The notes beneath the pieces are model-generated. The model was not told the DNA's origin and ran no database searches. It saw nothing but the letters and a program-made list of their open reading frames with translations. From Trichomonas vaginalis G3 (lineage: Eukaryota > Parabasalia > Trichomonadida > Trichomonadidae): DNA of 64,000 nucleotides. The stretch lies in the NCBI RefSeq assembly GCF_026262505.1, contig NC_067204.1, forward strand, positions 13,472,522 to 13,536,521, read 5' to 3'. The position numbers and the translations under genes were made by a program. Positions 21,961 to 32,257 of the stretch are shown piece after piece. How positions within the stretch are numbered: position 1 is the stretch's first letter; each line of letters opens with the position of its first letter.

Positions 21961-22325
21961 ATGAAACCGATTTTAAAAATAAATGAAACAGAGGAGGAAG
22001 AAATAAATGAAAGTAAAATGTTCAACAAAAAATAAACGTTGTTAAACCAATTACTGAAATAAAAATTTTTTCATCTGTTGAAGAATTTAATGACTATTAT
22101 GCTAATAATAAAAAATTATTTGAAGAATTGACAACGTGTAAATTGAATAAAATGTTTAAAGTTGATGGATTCAAAATTTCAAAAATAAAGGGGGTTAGTT
22201 TGAAATCTATTCCTCAATCAAGAATCACCTCATTAATGAAAATTGATGATTTAACAAAAAGAATAGAAGAGATTGAAGAAAGAATGAATCAAATAATTGA
22301 TTTCATAAATTCAAATAATCATTAG
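21961..22325 (+). pseudogene. Hypothetical coiled-coil protein, broken
   Basis: It opens MKPILKINETEEEEINESK. The later part ends in a heptad-like helix (LTKRIEEIEERMNQIIDF). It is broken (about one break). It is the last gene before the right terminal-repeat gene. No family recognised. Confidence 0.4.
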
Positions 22326-22471
22326 TTTCTTAAAGTTCAATGTTGATTCTGAGACATGAATTTTTAAAGTTTATTTTTTTATTTTTTATTTCATTTTGTA
22401 TTTCATTATGGTAGTGAATCTTTTATTCATGAAAATAATTATTTCTAATTTCTTTTACTCTCTCGTACATA

Positions 22472-23014
22472 CTAGATTTGAAGAATTTCAGAACTTTTAC
22501 CATAATCTCCTAAATGTTTTCTTATCCCTAACGTGTGCCAGTTATTATATGAAACTGAATAAACTTTATCTTTATCTTTACACCTTTCATCACTTCCAAT
22601 ATATTTATATCTCAGTTTTGATTTAGCGTTTTCATATTCATTAGCGTTTAATAATTCACAGTCTTCCTTTTTAAATAAATGTTTTATGTATTCAGGATTT
22701 AATACTCTACGTTTATATGCTCCTAACTTAGTTCTAAAGGTTTTTCTACAAAATTTAGGAATTCCATCCTCTTTAATGTCATCAATGATTTCCATTTCAT
22801 TATTTTCAATTTCTTCTTCTCGTTTATGAGGTCTTTGATTATGACTCCATTGATTCCATGAAATTAAATATTCTTTATCATTATATTTATACCTCATTAG
22901 CTTATTTTGGCTTTCATATTCATTTAATAATTCACAATCTTCATTTTTAAATTGAAGTTTAACCCATTCAGGATTTAAACAATGTTTAATTAATCGCGGA
23001 ATATCTGACATCAT
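22472..23014 (-). CDS. Two-repeat protein of the terminal repeat (endonuclease-associated type?)
   Basis: A 180-residue frame with the same module twice: LNPEWVKLQFKNEDCELLNE ... YLISWNQW and LNPEYIKHLFKKEDCELLNA ... YSVSYNNWH. Each has a Cys-Glu-Leu-Leu core and a beta pair ending in Trp. Such short modules accompany homing or restriction endonucleases in viruses, but this link is tentative. Its 5' part lies within the right terminal repeat and is copied at the left end. Confidence 0.5.
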   Translation of the reverse strand: MMSDIPRLIKHCLNPEWVKLQFKNEDCELLNEYESQNKLMRYKYNDKEYLISWNQWSHNQRPHKREEEIENNEMEIIDDIKEDGIPKFCRKTFRTKLGAYKRRVLNPEYIKHLFKKEDCELLNANEYENAKSKLRYKYIGSDERCKDKDKVYSVSYNNWHTLGIRKHLGDYGKSSEILQI

Positions 23015-23165
23015 CTATATATAGCTTCTTTTATAAAAGATAAAAAATAAATTATTTTAAAATTAATGTTAATTTTTTAAAATGTGTTTAGTATATAATA
23101 TTTATTACTAATTTATTTAATAATGTCGCACTTTCTTACAAATTCATGACTTAAAAAACGTAAGA
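22799..23165 (-). repeat. Maverick 1 right terminal inverted repeat
   Basis: Reverse complement of 158-346 plus 3650-3718. The outer edge is at CGTAAG (23159-23164). Just outside lie two further copies of CATCTATATATAGA, a word also found inside the repeat, so the true outer edge may be a little further right. Confidence 0.8.
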
Positions 23166-23511
23166 AAAAATTTTTATATCATCTATATATAGAAGATGTG
23201 AAAATATACCTTCATCTATATATAGACGTAACAAAAAAAGTCACACAACCCTTCCTATCCTACTACTGCAAATAAATAACATTCTAGATCAAATAATATC
23301 GAAAAAATGCTTTGTTTATTATTCTTGCTTTGGAAATTCTTTAGTTGAGCATTTTCTAGCACAAAGTGTAAATATAATTTCAAGAAATTAGCTGGGAAAA
23401 ACTGCACTTCATATTGAATCATTATAAGTTGATTGTGAATTCGGTAAAACAACAACTTATAATAAAAGTTCTTTTATCTCATGTTGCTGATATTAATGCA
23501 GCTAATGTTGT

Positions 23512-24127
23512 AAACAGAAATTCATCAAAAGTGACACCTCAGAAAAGCTAAAATATTGAATTTTTGGAACTTTTGATAGAGCATGTTTTTAAATATTAAT
23601 TTAAGTAAATGTATATTTTGTAAAGATTCTTTTTAATAAAAAAAATAAAATTTTGAAGAAGAACACAAAATCTTCTGAAAAATAATATCACATAAACTCA
23701 TATTATTTTCTAATATATAACTATTTTATATAAACAAATTCAATGATCTTAAAAGCGAAGGATAAACCTCAAAATTTACGAAATAATGAGTGGAATATAA
23801 TGCTTATCTATCATAAAACCATATGAAATATTCCCACTCATTATATTCGTAAATTTTGAGGTTTATCCTTCGCTTTTAAGATCATTGAATTTGATTTTTA
23901 TATAAAATAGTTATATATTAGAAATAATATGAGTTTATGTGATATTCTTTTTCAGAAGATTTCATTCTATATGCCTATGAAAAGTACTCTCAAAACTAAC
24001 TTTTTCCTAATTATAATTAAATTTAGAATATTGTATTATGCTTAGTATTATTTCATTTTTCTCATTCAATTTAGAATTTACAAATGTCAAAAAATTGAGA
24101 GCTGTCACTTTTGATGAATTTCTGTTT
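23512..24127. mobile_element. Palindromic MITE in an ankyrin gene remnant
   Basis: The ends are AAACAGAAATTCATCAAAAG and its reverse complement, running about 28 bp with one mismatch. Inside lies a second, very large palindrome: arms of about 125 bp (23671-23795 and 23831-23959) around a 35-bp loop, nearly perfect. There is no coding capacity. Ankyrin-like coding pieces on both sides show that it landed in a gene. It is a foldback-type MITE. Confidence 0.75.
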
Positions 24128-24210
24128 ATTACATTTACGTATATGATAATTTTAATAACAGTCCACTTCATATTGCTTTTGGAAATTCATGAATAGATAT
24201 TTCATAAGAT

Positions 24211-24447
24211 CTCGTTTCAAATGGTGTTACAATCAATTGCAAGAACCAAAACAGAAAAACATTTCTTCATATTACAGAATATAATAACGATAGAGAAACT
24301 TCCCAATTTCTTATTTCAAATGGAGCTGATGTGAATACAAAAGATAATTTTGGGGAAACTCCACTTGAAATCGCTGTTGAAATTAATCACCAAGAAGTGA
24401 TTGAAGTTTTAATTTCGCATGGGGTTAGCCCTGAGAAAAAAGGATAG
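24211..24447 (+). pseudogene. Ankyrin-repeat protein remnant (host)
   Basis: Seventy-eight residues including FLISNGADVNTKDNFGETPL and EIAVEINHQEVIEVLISHG are classic ankyrin repeats, with a natural end at EKKG and a stop. A further ankyrin-like piece (VLLSHVADINAANVVNRNSS) precedes the MITE near 23465. The frame upstream of 24211 is closed, so the gene is dead. Large ankyrin families are typical of T. vaginalis. Confidence 0.75.
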
Positions 24448-24904
24448 TAAAAAGGCTCATATGGGACGAACTTTAAATTGAACGGTCAATTTAAAGCAAG
24501 TATTCAATTTTTTGGTCAATTTAAAGCAATCATATATGTAGTTTGTTTTAAAGGCTTGATCAATAACATATGATCAGTACTCGTTGAGTATGTTATGATG
24601 TTAAGAGATAATGGATAGTACACTTTAATATTGAAATTGAATTTGGATTATTATGCAATATTCTATAATATATATTATGATGATCATAAGAATGTGTTGT
24701 ATGTGATGACACTTAAGTATCATTGATATTTTTTAATTATTGAAAAAGTTAGTAAATAATATTTCTTAATGTGGTGTTCTATTTCGTGAATTCAATAATC
24801 ACTGTTTTAGAATTTATAAGTATAAGTTGAAAATGATAAGCTTAGAATGACAAGCTGATGATGCCGGGATAAAAAATAATAATCTGTCAAAATGCTCATT
24901 TTAA

Positions 24905-26295
24905 TATAAGAAGGTTAGGAAATGGACTTTGACCTTGAGAAAAAGCCCATCTTCTAACTTTCAGACGAATTTTGGTTAACATTGCGAGTGTCTGCTGCAA
25001 ATCTCTGCTGAAGCAGCAGGCACTCGCAATTGTAGGCCATGGCAATTGTATTTATAGTGTTAGAATACAATTGCCATGACTTTTGTGTAATCATTTGATC
25101 TTCCTGGAAGGAGTTGCAATGGAAGCCAAACCCCACTCCATCCAGTATCAGAAAGCCAGAAAGGAAGTCTTAACCTTGAGAAAGGGCTTCCTTCTGGGCT
25201 TTCTGTGTTACATTGGATCATAATCTGTAGAGAAGGGAGTATTTGCAGATTCTGGCCTCTTATAAGGCCAGATCTTCGTATTTCATGCTTCCCAGGGCCG
25301 GATTTCTCTCCTCGCCATAGATCAGGACGGCATTTGAGAAGCCGGCCCTGAGTAATGTAAGCGAGGCTCTGGCCTCTACTGAGGCCAGAGCCTGTGATAT
25401 TACGTCTTTCAGGGCCGAGTTTCTGCGAGAATGTCTATCATGTGGATGATCATCGCAAAACTCGGCCCTGAGGATGAATTTTGCAGGCTCTGGCCTCAGT
25501 AGGAGCCAGAGCTTGGTATTGTAGGATTCCCAGGGCCGGTTTTCGCTCCTGCCACCCGGGATAAGGGCGGCATTTGAGAAAGCCGGCCCTATGGATTTAA
25601 AGCGAAGCCCTGGCCTTTGCTATGGTCAGGGCCTGTGTATTTCTTTCTTTCAGGGCCGAAATGAGAGGAGATCGTCAATGATGTGGACGATCTCCCTCAA
25701 AATCGGCCCTGAGGATTGCATTTGTAGGCTCTGGCCTTTGCTAGGGTCAGAGCTTCGTTTGGTAAGTATCCCAAGGCCGGATTCCGCTCCTGCCGCCCGG
25801 GATAAGGGCTGCATTTGAGAAAGCCGGCCCTGGGTATTTAAAACGAGCCTGGCCTTTGCTGGGGCCAGAGCCTGTATCTGTATGTCTTTCAGGGGCCGAG
25901 TTCTTGCGAGACTGTCGACATGATCGACGATCATCGCAAAACTCGGCCCTGAGGATTGTTTTTGAAAGCTCTGGTCACTGCTAAGGCCAGAGCTTCGTAT
26001 GGGCACTCTCTCGGAGCTGGATTCCTCTCCGGCCGCCCTGAATCAGGGCGGTCTTTGAGGAAACCGGCCCCGAGGATAGTTTGCGAAGCTCTGGCCTTAG
26101 CAATGACCAGAGCTTGTGATTTTAATGAAGAGCCAAGTTCCTCTCGGATCGTGCCTAATGAGGACGACCGTCGAGGAACTTGGCTCTGAGGAGATGAATT
26201 GTGAGCTCTGGCCTCAATGAAGGCCAGAGTTTTGAATGGAATGTTTTGATGGGATGAGCCAATGCTCAGTAAGCTCGTCCCATCAAAACATTCGA
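24905..26295. repeat. GC-rich array of alternating stem-loops
   Basis: About 1.4 kb made almost wholly of inverted repeats. From about 25290, long stems of two alternating kinds (CAGGGCCGGATT...CCGGCCCTGA and CAGGGCCGAGTTT...AACTCGGCCCTGA) recur every ~120 bp. Between them lie short stems GCTCTGGCCT...AGGCCAGAGC. The loops of the first kind contain a nested GCCGCCCGGGATAAGGGCGGC stem. Stem pairs are often changed on both sides, so pairing is kept. The first hairpins (24905-25230) and the last (26240-26290) have different sequences. Confidence 0.9.
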
Positions 26296-26591
26296 TTAAA
26301 AATTGAATTAAAAATTATCGTAATTATTGAAAAATTACAACAATATTTTTGAATGATATTATTATATAATAAGAATTGAATAAATTTCTCACAAAATTAA
26401 ATAAAAATTTCCAAAAAATATTAGAAAATTTTAAAAATTATTGAAAAAATAACAAATTTGATAAGAAAATTAAGGATTAGAGAAATTTAAGAAATATAGA
26501 AAATTTTTATTTATTATTGTAATGGGAAAATGAGGATATTTGAGGAGTTTTATACAGAATGTGATCTTTATAATTAAAAGAAATGAAGATA

Positions 26592-26810
26592 TTCAAGAAA
26601 GGAGTTTACAAATGCAGGGTAAAGGAACAATACTCTGCATTTGTAAACTCCTTTCTTGAATTGAAATTCAATGAATCACATTCAAGTGAAAAAGTGCAAG
26701 CTATTCGAGAAAGGAGTTTACAAATGCAGGGTAAAGGAACAATACTCTGCATTTGTAAACTCCTTTCTTGAATTGAAATTCAATGAATCACATTCAAGTG
26801 AAAAAGTGCG
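26592..26810. repeat. Two tandem 112-bp hairpin units
   Basis: Each unit has GAAAGGAGTTTACAAATGCA, a short loop, and the exact reverse complement, followed by AATTGAAATTCAATGAATCA. The second copy is almost identical. They belong to the same hairpin-bearing element but sit in its AT-rich right half. Confidence 0.85.
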
Positions 26811-27918
26811 AGTTTTCCTAATTTACACATATAAATGCAATATAATAGCAATATCACACTAAGCACAAATGTAATCTCAATCAAAACACATTATCTTCAT
26901 AAATGTTAACAAATTTTTCTATTCACACATGTCTAATCATAAATAATTAAGTCTCTCCATCATTTATCGTCTAATCAAATATAATTTACATTCTCATTGA
27001 TAATTGTTATATAAAAATAACATAGATTATATTTCAAATGAGACTCTTAGAGATTTTCTTATTTTAACATTGTAATAATATAGAATAGCATATAGATATA
27101 TATGTAATAACGTATATATATGCTTATTTCTCTCATGTTTCGAAATGCAATGTGATATTCCACTCACTTTTTATAGAAATCTACCATACTCATAGGAATG
27201 ATGACATATACATTTGTCTATCTTTCTACGTTGTAAAAACCTTCATTAGCCCTAAGCTCAAAGTTTTTCTCATTCATTGCTTTAAATTGACCAAAAAATT
27301 GAATACTTGCTTTAAATTGACCATTCAATTTAAAGTTCGTCCCAGGCTCATATGATCAAAATTAAAACTTAATTCCGGGACATTCTTTTTAATACGATCA
27401 AAAAGATCAATTCTAACTTTATACAATTCTTGCATTAAAGAATATAATATATTTACAACATTTAATTTTTTTTTATTCAATTGAAATTATAAATTTTTGT
27501 TTACATTCTTGCTCTCTCATGATATTGGTATGGTTAATCAAAAGTACATTAAAAATCATCATATCAATTATTACACTCATTTATAGTATTTTCAATGCAC
27601 CATTTTCATGGATTTTCGAAAAAATGAAATCTAGATTTGCTGGTCGAAAGGAAAAAGTTTATCCAAGCTGGATCAAAGTTAATGATTTCGCAATAGGACC
27701 TCACGAACCTGGTCATACCTTAAATATCACACCTGATCCAAAAATCATCAATTATTTTGAAAGTCAAACCAAAGATACAAAATCATATATCGAGTACAAA
27801 GGGAGATTTCTATCAGCTATTGAAAATCTATTACGTTTCAACAGATTTTATACCTTAAATGAAGAAGATATTACAGTTTATGGACAGTTTGCAATGAAAA
27901 AATTTTTAGAAAAGTATA

Positions 27919-29218
27919 GGGTGTCCAAAGGTGTGTTTAGCACAAACCTGAATACTGCGAATAGAAATAAACAAGTTACATATATATAAAGTTTATTTAA
28001 ATATAATCACCATTGGATTCAATCACGCGTTCGCAGCGATCGATCCAGGCTTGAAAGACACGCTTTAAATCATCATGAGAAAATTGCTCAAATTGCTCTC
28101 TTACAAAATTTTCAAGATCATCTGGACTCGCGAATTCGCGTCCTTCAGCTCTCTTTTTTAGCGTGCCGAATAAATAAAAGTCAGAGGGTGCAATATCAGG
28201 TGAATAAATTGGGTTTGGAACAACTTTGACATTGTTTTCCACCAAGTAATTCATTACCTTATGACTTTTGTGAACTCTTGAATTATCAAAATGAATTGCA
28301 AACTTTTGTTTTTGTTGTTTGGATTTCTCAAACTCATCAGAATTGATAATTTGAGTAAGAACATTGTCAATTAGATACTGAGCATTCATCGTATTAGGTT
28401 TTTGAAGAATATCAATTGCGATGATGCCATTCACGCCCCAAAAAACCGACAACATCATCATTGGTGTGTCAATTTTTTTCTTCGGGAATGTTTGCGGATT
28501 TTCATCCTTCGGGATCCACATGATTTTGGCTTCTGTTGCATATTGAAACCAAGACTCGTCCCCTGTTACTAAAAAGCGAAACTTCTTGGATTGATACGCA
28601 CCCAATATAGAGAGGAGCTCTTTCGAAGATTGGACTCTAGATTTTTTTTGAACTGAATTAAGGTTGTGCGGAACCCAACGTGTATACGCTAGTTTGTAGT
28701 TCAAATAATTGTGCAGATAATAACTGACTGTTGTACGTGGTATCTTTGTCATCTCCTCTATCCTTCTGAGTGATGCTCTTGGGTCTTCATCTAGCGCTTG
28801 AAGAATTGCTTTGATTTTTCTTTGATCCGGCGATTTTTTGTCAATTTTTATGATGGGCGCCTTTTTGTTCATGAAGTGATACATCCTAACATGATACGTT
28901 ACAGTGGAATAGCTAGGAGCATCCATACCGAAGCATTTTACCAATGTCTCGTAGATTTTTTTACAGTCTTTGCATTTTTTTGCAAGAGCGAGGATGTTTT
29001 CTTTATGATTCATTAAAAAAATGAAAAAAATCCCGCCAAAATTTCCCGCGAAACCGCCTCTTGTCTCAAAATTCATTTTATATCCCGGCATGGAGCCAAA
29101 ATACAACTTACTCATCATATACATATATTCATATTTTTTATTATATATTTATAATCAGCATATATCTCCTTTAATAGTCTCATATAGAGCGCTGTGCTAA
29201 ACGCACCTTTGGACACCC
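27919..29218 (-). mobile_element. Mariner (Tvmar1-like), appears intact
   Basis: A 1300-bp element flanked by TA duplications, with terminal inverted repeats GGGTGTCCAAAGGTG(T/C)GTTT and a little more. It carries one full transposase on the minus strand. Size, ends and transposase match what is known of Tvmar1, the mariner of T. vaginalis. It sits inside a host gene. The near-identical ends and open frame imply recent movement. Confidence 0.9.
27997..29124 (-). CDS. Mariner transposase, D,D34D
   Basis: A 375-residue frame, probably starting at an internal Met such as MNHKENILALAKK (the N-terminal 38 residues look non-coding). A helix-turn-helix region includes SLRRIEEMTKIPRTTVSYYL, and the linker is VPHNL. 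The catalytic acids are in VTGDESWFQ, HFDNSR and YSPDIAPSDFYLFG, with 34 residues between the last two, as in mariners. All three are present, so it should be able to cut and paste by the known mariner mechanism. Confidence 0.92.
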   Translation of the reverse strand: MYMMSKLYFGSMPGYKMNFETRGGFAGNFGGIFFIFLMNHKENILALAKKCKDCKKIYETLVKCFGMDAPSYSTVTYHVRMYHFMNKKAPIIKIDKKSPDQRKIKAILQALDEDPRASLRRIEEMTKIPRTTVSYYLHNYLNYKLAYTRWVPHNLNSVQKKSRVQSSKELLSILGAYQSKKFRFLVTGDESWFQYATEAKIMWIPKDENPQTFPKKKIDTPMMMLSVFWGVNGIIAIDILQKPNTMNAQYLIDNVLTQIINSDEFEKSKQQKQKFAIHFDNSRVHKSHKVMNYLVENNVKVVPNPIYSPDIAPSDFYLFGTLKKRAEGREFASPDDLENFVREQFEQFSHDDLKRVFQAWIDRCERVIESNGDYI

Positions 29219-29875
29219 TATATTATCGTAGTGATCTTAAAGTGATTTATAGAATCAATGCAAACATGATTGAATATATATTCAAAGGAATCATTTTAGG
29301 ATATGCAATCCAACATAATGCGAGTCAAGAAGTCATTGATTCTATCAAAGAATTTGGTTGTGGAACAACATATTCGAAGTTTTTCTTATTCACAGATCCA
29401 TGGATTCCAAGAGACAAATACTATTCTATGCCTAAGATTGTTTATGAGACGGGTCAATATCTTTATCGATCAGATAAAACACCCGAAGAACTCAATCTCG
29501 AAGAGTTACATGTTGTTGAACATCCATGGCAAAAGAAAAAACCAGGTTCAACAAAACATCCTAAAAGAACGTCGATCCCACCATATATGAAATTATAGTT
29601 TAATTATCAGAGATATTCATTATTAATATTTCATTTTAATAAAAATTTTATTTATGTCAGTCTGACAGTTTCTTACGTGTTAATTGTTATGGATATTATT
29701 TCTTCAACTCCAATACTCACTCTATTCAACAACCAATAAATAACTATTTTAATGAACACAAAAAGCACGAAAAAAATATATATAAATCAATTTTTATTTT
29801 GTTTTTTTATATACTGATTCAAAAAAGAATTTATATAAATAATATAGCTATAAATAATAAATATACAAAATAGAC

Positions 29876-32257
29876 TTATTCAGTGAAAGGTCCCATTGCT
29901 TCTTCTATTGATATGTTATCAGGAAGGAGGCTGAACAACCTCATCTTGATTTCAGCGAATCTTCTCATCTTTGCCGCTCTAATTCTATCAGCTGTTTCCT
30001 CTGTTTTCTCGAGAATTGTTGCGCATTTGTACAAAGCCTGAGGATTTCCTTGTTCAGCAGCCATGAAGTAGTACTTGTTTGCGTCTGCCTGTGATTGAGG
30101 AACTCCTGCACCATTCTCGTACATCGCGCCTAAGTTAAACATTGCGTTTGTGTTTCCTAATTCGATGGCTCTTCTGAACATTTTCACAGCAAGTTTAGAA
30201 TCCTGAGTTACGCCTTTTCCATTCTGATACATTCTTCCGAGGTTTGAGTATGCGTAGCTGTTTCCGAGTGCTGCAGCTCTCTGGTAGTAAGAAGAAGCCT
30301 GTGCGTATCTTGGTTCTTCAGCACCACCGAAACCAGACTCGAGTAATTGTCCGCAGCAGATCATTCCGATTGGATCATTCATTTCTGCGGCCAATCTGTA
30401 GACAGCGAATGCCTCTTTGTATCTCATTGGACCTTCCTGGATCAGCATGTGTCCGTAGTTTGTGCAGCCGCGAGGAATCCTGCAGTTGGCGGCCTGTTCG
30501 AAGTAACGCCTTGCCTCAGTGATGTTCTGCTGGCAGCCGTTGCCGTAGAGATAGCATTCACCGAGATCATTCAGTGCCAAAGCGTTTTTCAGTTCAACGG
30601 AACTTTTGATCAGTTGGAAACCTTCTTCTGCATTTCTCTCAACGAGTTTGCCGCTGAGAAGTAGTTGGCCGAGCTTCAACATGGCTAATGAGTTGTTCTT
30701 CTCTGCAGCAAGTCGCATGTACTCAATACCACGGGAAATAGCATCAGTGTCACCTTTTTTCTTCATCAGAATTCTGCCAGCGTTGAAAAGTGCCAATTCA
30801 TGGCCCTGGTCAGCTGCCAACATGTAGAACCTGAGTGCGTCGTCTTCGTCTTTGAGGATTTTCTCGAGATATCTCGCGTATTCGTTTTGGGCGGGTGCGG
30901 AACCGGCTTCTGCAGCGCGACGGAGGAAATCGCCTGTTCTTTGTCTCTGCGCCATATCATTGATATGCTTGAACAGGAATCGACCAACTTTGAGTGCTGC
31001 TTCGGTGTTTCCGAGTGATGCAGCGCGTTCATAAAATTGGATCGCGCTGTCGTTGATGTCATCTAGAGCAGCGTTGGTATTCATGATCTCTGCGGCACGG
31101 AGAAGAGCGTTACCGGCTTTTTCGACCATTTCTTTGTTATCGCGGTTCATTTCACCGTGAGCACCAGCGCAATCGTAGAAAGAAATGGCGTTTGGTATAC
31201 TCTGTGGTGCAAAGCGATTGTTTCCTTCGAAGTAGATTCTGCCTAAGTTGCACAAAGCTTCGATTGATCCTTTATCTGCGGCCATGTTGAAGAAATTGAG
31301 GGATTGAGCATCGTCACGATCACAGTCTATGCCCTTCTCGAATTGTAGACCAACTTTGTTCATCGCTGCCGCGTTTCCGGATTCGGCAAATTTACAAAGT
31401 TGGAAGAAACGGACTTTTGATGGTACAGCGTAGACGTTGATGTTGATTTGCTTTGCGGCGAATGGAGTAAGCTTGTCTCTGTTGGCGTAATCCTTTGGTC
31501 CGAAGATTTCGTTTTCGGAAAACAAAGCTGTGATAAGAGAGTCCTCTGTAATACGATTTCCTTTGATTTCTGTGAAGCATCCTTCAAGGATGGCTTTTAA
31601 TGCTTCTGGAGCGTCCTCTGGAATCGAAATATCTGTTGGAACTTTTTCTGTAAATATGGCCTTGAAGATCAAGCCGAGATCGAAAATATCGCCTTCATTG
31701 CTTGGTGCTTGCTCTGGTGGGTTCCAGAACTCTGGTCTGATCGTAGTTACGGTGTTTTGCGAGTAAGGAATGCCGTAGCCTGATACAAAGGAAGTTCCTT
31801 CTGGAGTAACTAACACGTTGTCTAAGTATAAGTTGTTATGAACGATTTTGGAGTTATGGAGGAAGCGAATAGCTGAGGCTGTTGAGACCGCGATGGATCT
31901 CTTTTGCTCTGGGGTAAATTTAACTTCACCTTTCTGAAGGATATCGAGAAGTGTTGGAAATCCTTGATTTTTCTGGAATATTGCTGGGTAAGTGAAATTT
32001 GATGTTTCAGGATGTGAAAAACCAACAATTGGGAGCAACGAAATGAAATCAATGTTCATTAGAGATGTAAGATACGCCCAGATCTTTGTGTTTTCTGGTA
32101 ACCCATCCTTGATAAATGTAACAAAATACCTTTCTCCAGATTCAGAATTTTTAGCTGGAAAAACACATTGCTTCTCTTCATTAATGGGTGTATTAGCTTT
32201 TGCGATATCCGCTTCCGAAAAAGTTAAATCTGTAACGAAAACAGTATTCGCACTCAT
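29876..32257 (-). CDS. Pseudokinase with C-terminal Sel1 repeats
   Basis: A 793-residue protein. The N-terminal ~270 residues are a protein-kinase fold: FVTFIKDG carries the possible Lys, the catalytic HRD is replaced (IVHNNLYLDNVLV) and the DFG by SGYG, so it is probably inactive. About 12 Sel1/TPR-like repeats follow (for example NAMFNLGAMYENGAGVPQ). The start at MSANTVF is preferred over the ATG 25 codons upstream because an Inr-like TCACTTTCC lies between them (32288-32296). Such proteins are numerous in T. vaginalis. It likely acts as a scaffold. GC is higher than in its neighbours. Confidence 0.85.
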   Translation of the reverse strand: MSANTVFVTDLTFSEADIAKANTPINEEKQCVFPAKNSESGERYFVTFIKDGLPENTKIWAYLTSLMNIDFISLLPIVGFSHPETSNFTYPAIFQKNQGFPTLLDILQKGEVKFTPEQKRSIAVSTASAIRFLHNSKIVHNNLYLDNVLVTPEGTSFVSGYGIPYSQNTVTTIRPEFWNPPEQAPSNEGDIFDLGLIFKAIFTEKVPTDISIPEDAPEALKAILEGCFTEIKGNRITEDSLITALFSENEIFGPKDYANRDKLTPFAAKQININVYAVPSKVRFFQLCKFAESGNAAAMNKVGLQFEKGIDCDRDDAQSLNFFNMAADKGSIEALCNLGRIYFEGNNRFAPQSIPNAISFYDCAGAHGEMNRDNKEMVEKAGNALLRAAEIMNTNAALDDINDSAIQFYERAASLGNTEAALKVGRFLFKHINDMAQRQRTGDFLRRAAEAGSAPAQNEYARYLEKILKDEDDALRFYMLAADQGHELALFNAGRILMKKKGDTDAISRGIEYMRLAAEKNNSLAMLKLGQLLLSGKLVERNAEEGFQLIKSSVELKNALALNDLGECYLYGNGCQQNITEARRYFEQAANCRIPRGCTNYGHMLIQEGPMRYKEAFAVYRLAAEMNDPIGMICCGQLLESGFGGAEEPRYAQASSYYQRAAALGNSYAYSNLGRMYQNGKGVTQDSKLAVKMFRRAIELGNTNAMFNLGAMYENGAGVPQSQADANKYYFMAAEQGNPQALYKCATILEKTEETADRIRAAKMRRFAEIKMRLFSLLPDNISIEEAMGPFTE

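Larger units (their letters stand above)
158..23165. mobile_element. Maverick/Polinton element 1 (PolB-type), broken
   Basis: Bounded by inverted terminal repeats (158-346 plus 3650-3718 on the left, about 22799-23165 on the right). It contains the hallmark Polinton set: protein-primed family B polymerase, retroviral-type integrase, FtsK/HerA packaging ATPase, double-jelly-roll major capsid and candidate minor capsid. Most core genes are broken, with roughly fifteen or more breaks overall, so it is a fossil of moderate age. The terminal repeats are still very similar to each other. A TTAA-type DNA transposon sits inside the left repeat. No clear 6-bp target duplication is visible, so the outer limits are approximate. 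Confidence 0.85.
24463..27343. mobile_element. Non-autonomous MULE-like element with stem-loop cargo
   Basis: Terminal inverted repeats of about 70 bp begin GGGACGAACTTTAAATTGAA and differ at about one position. They are flanked by a perfect 10-bp direct repeat, AGGCTCATAT (24453-24462 and 27344-27353). Duplications of 9-11 bp are the mark of Mutator-like elements. There is no transposase. The inside is an AT-rich shell around a GC-rich array of hairpins. Near-identical ends and a perfect duplication mean a young insertion. Confidence 0.8.
27519..29598 (+). pseudogene. Host membrane protein gene split by mariner
   Basis: The first part (156-residue frame from 27519) has an N-terminal membrane segment (LIKSTLKIIISIITLIYSIF) and leads up to FAMKKFLEKY. 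The second part (in frame from about 29220) begins YYRSDLKVIYRINANMIEYI and ends PKRTSIPPYMKL at 29598. The break is exactly the TA where a mariner landed (27917 and 29219), so the gene was whole before. Protein family not recognised. It has a single membrane anchor and a soluble domain. Confidence 0.75.

Noticed and set aside
22396-22626. Plus-strand frame near the right end of Maverick 1
   Set aside because: Overlaps the clearer two-repeat gene on the minus strand and lacks protein-like composition.
25591-26189. Open frames on both strands in the GC-rich array
   Set aside because: They arise from stop-poor GC-rich hairpin repeats. The amino acids follow the repeat period and have no protein-like character.
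25290-26230. CRISPR-like array
   Set aside because: Repeats are long inverted pairs of two alternating kinds with no unique spacers of constant length and no cas genes. The setting is eukaryotic.
30244-31062. Several open frames opposite the pseudokinase gene
   Set aside because: Shadows of the Sel1 repeats, following their period.
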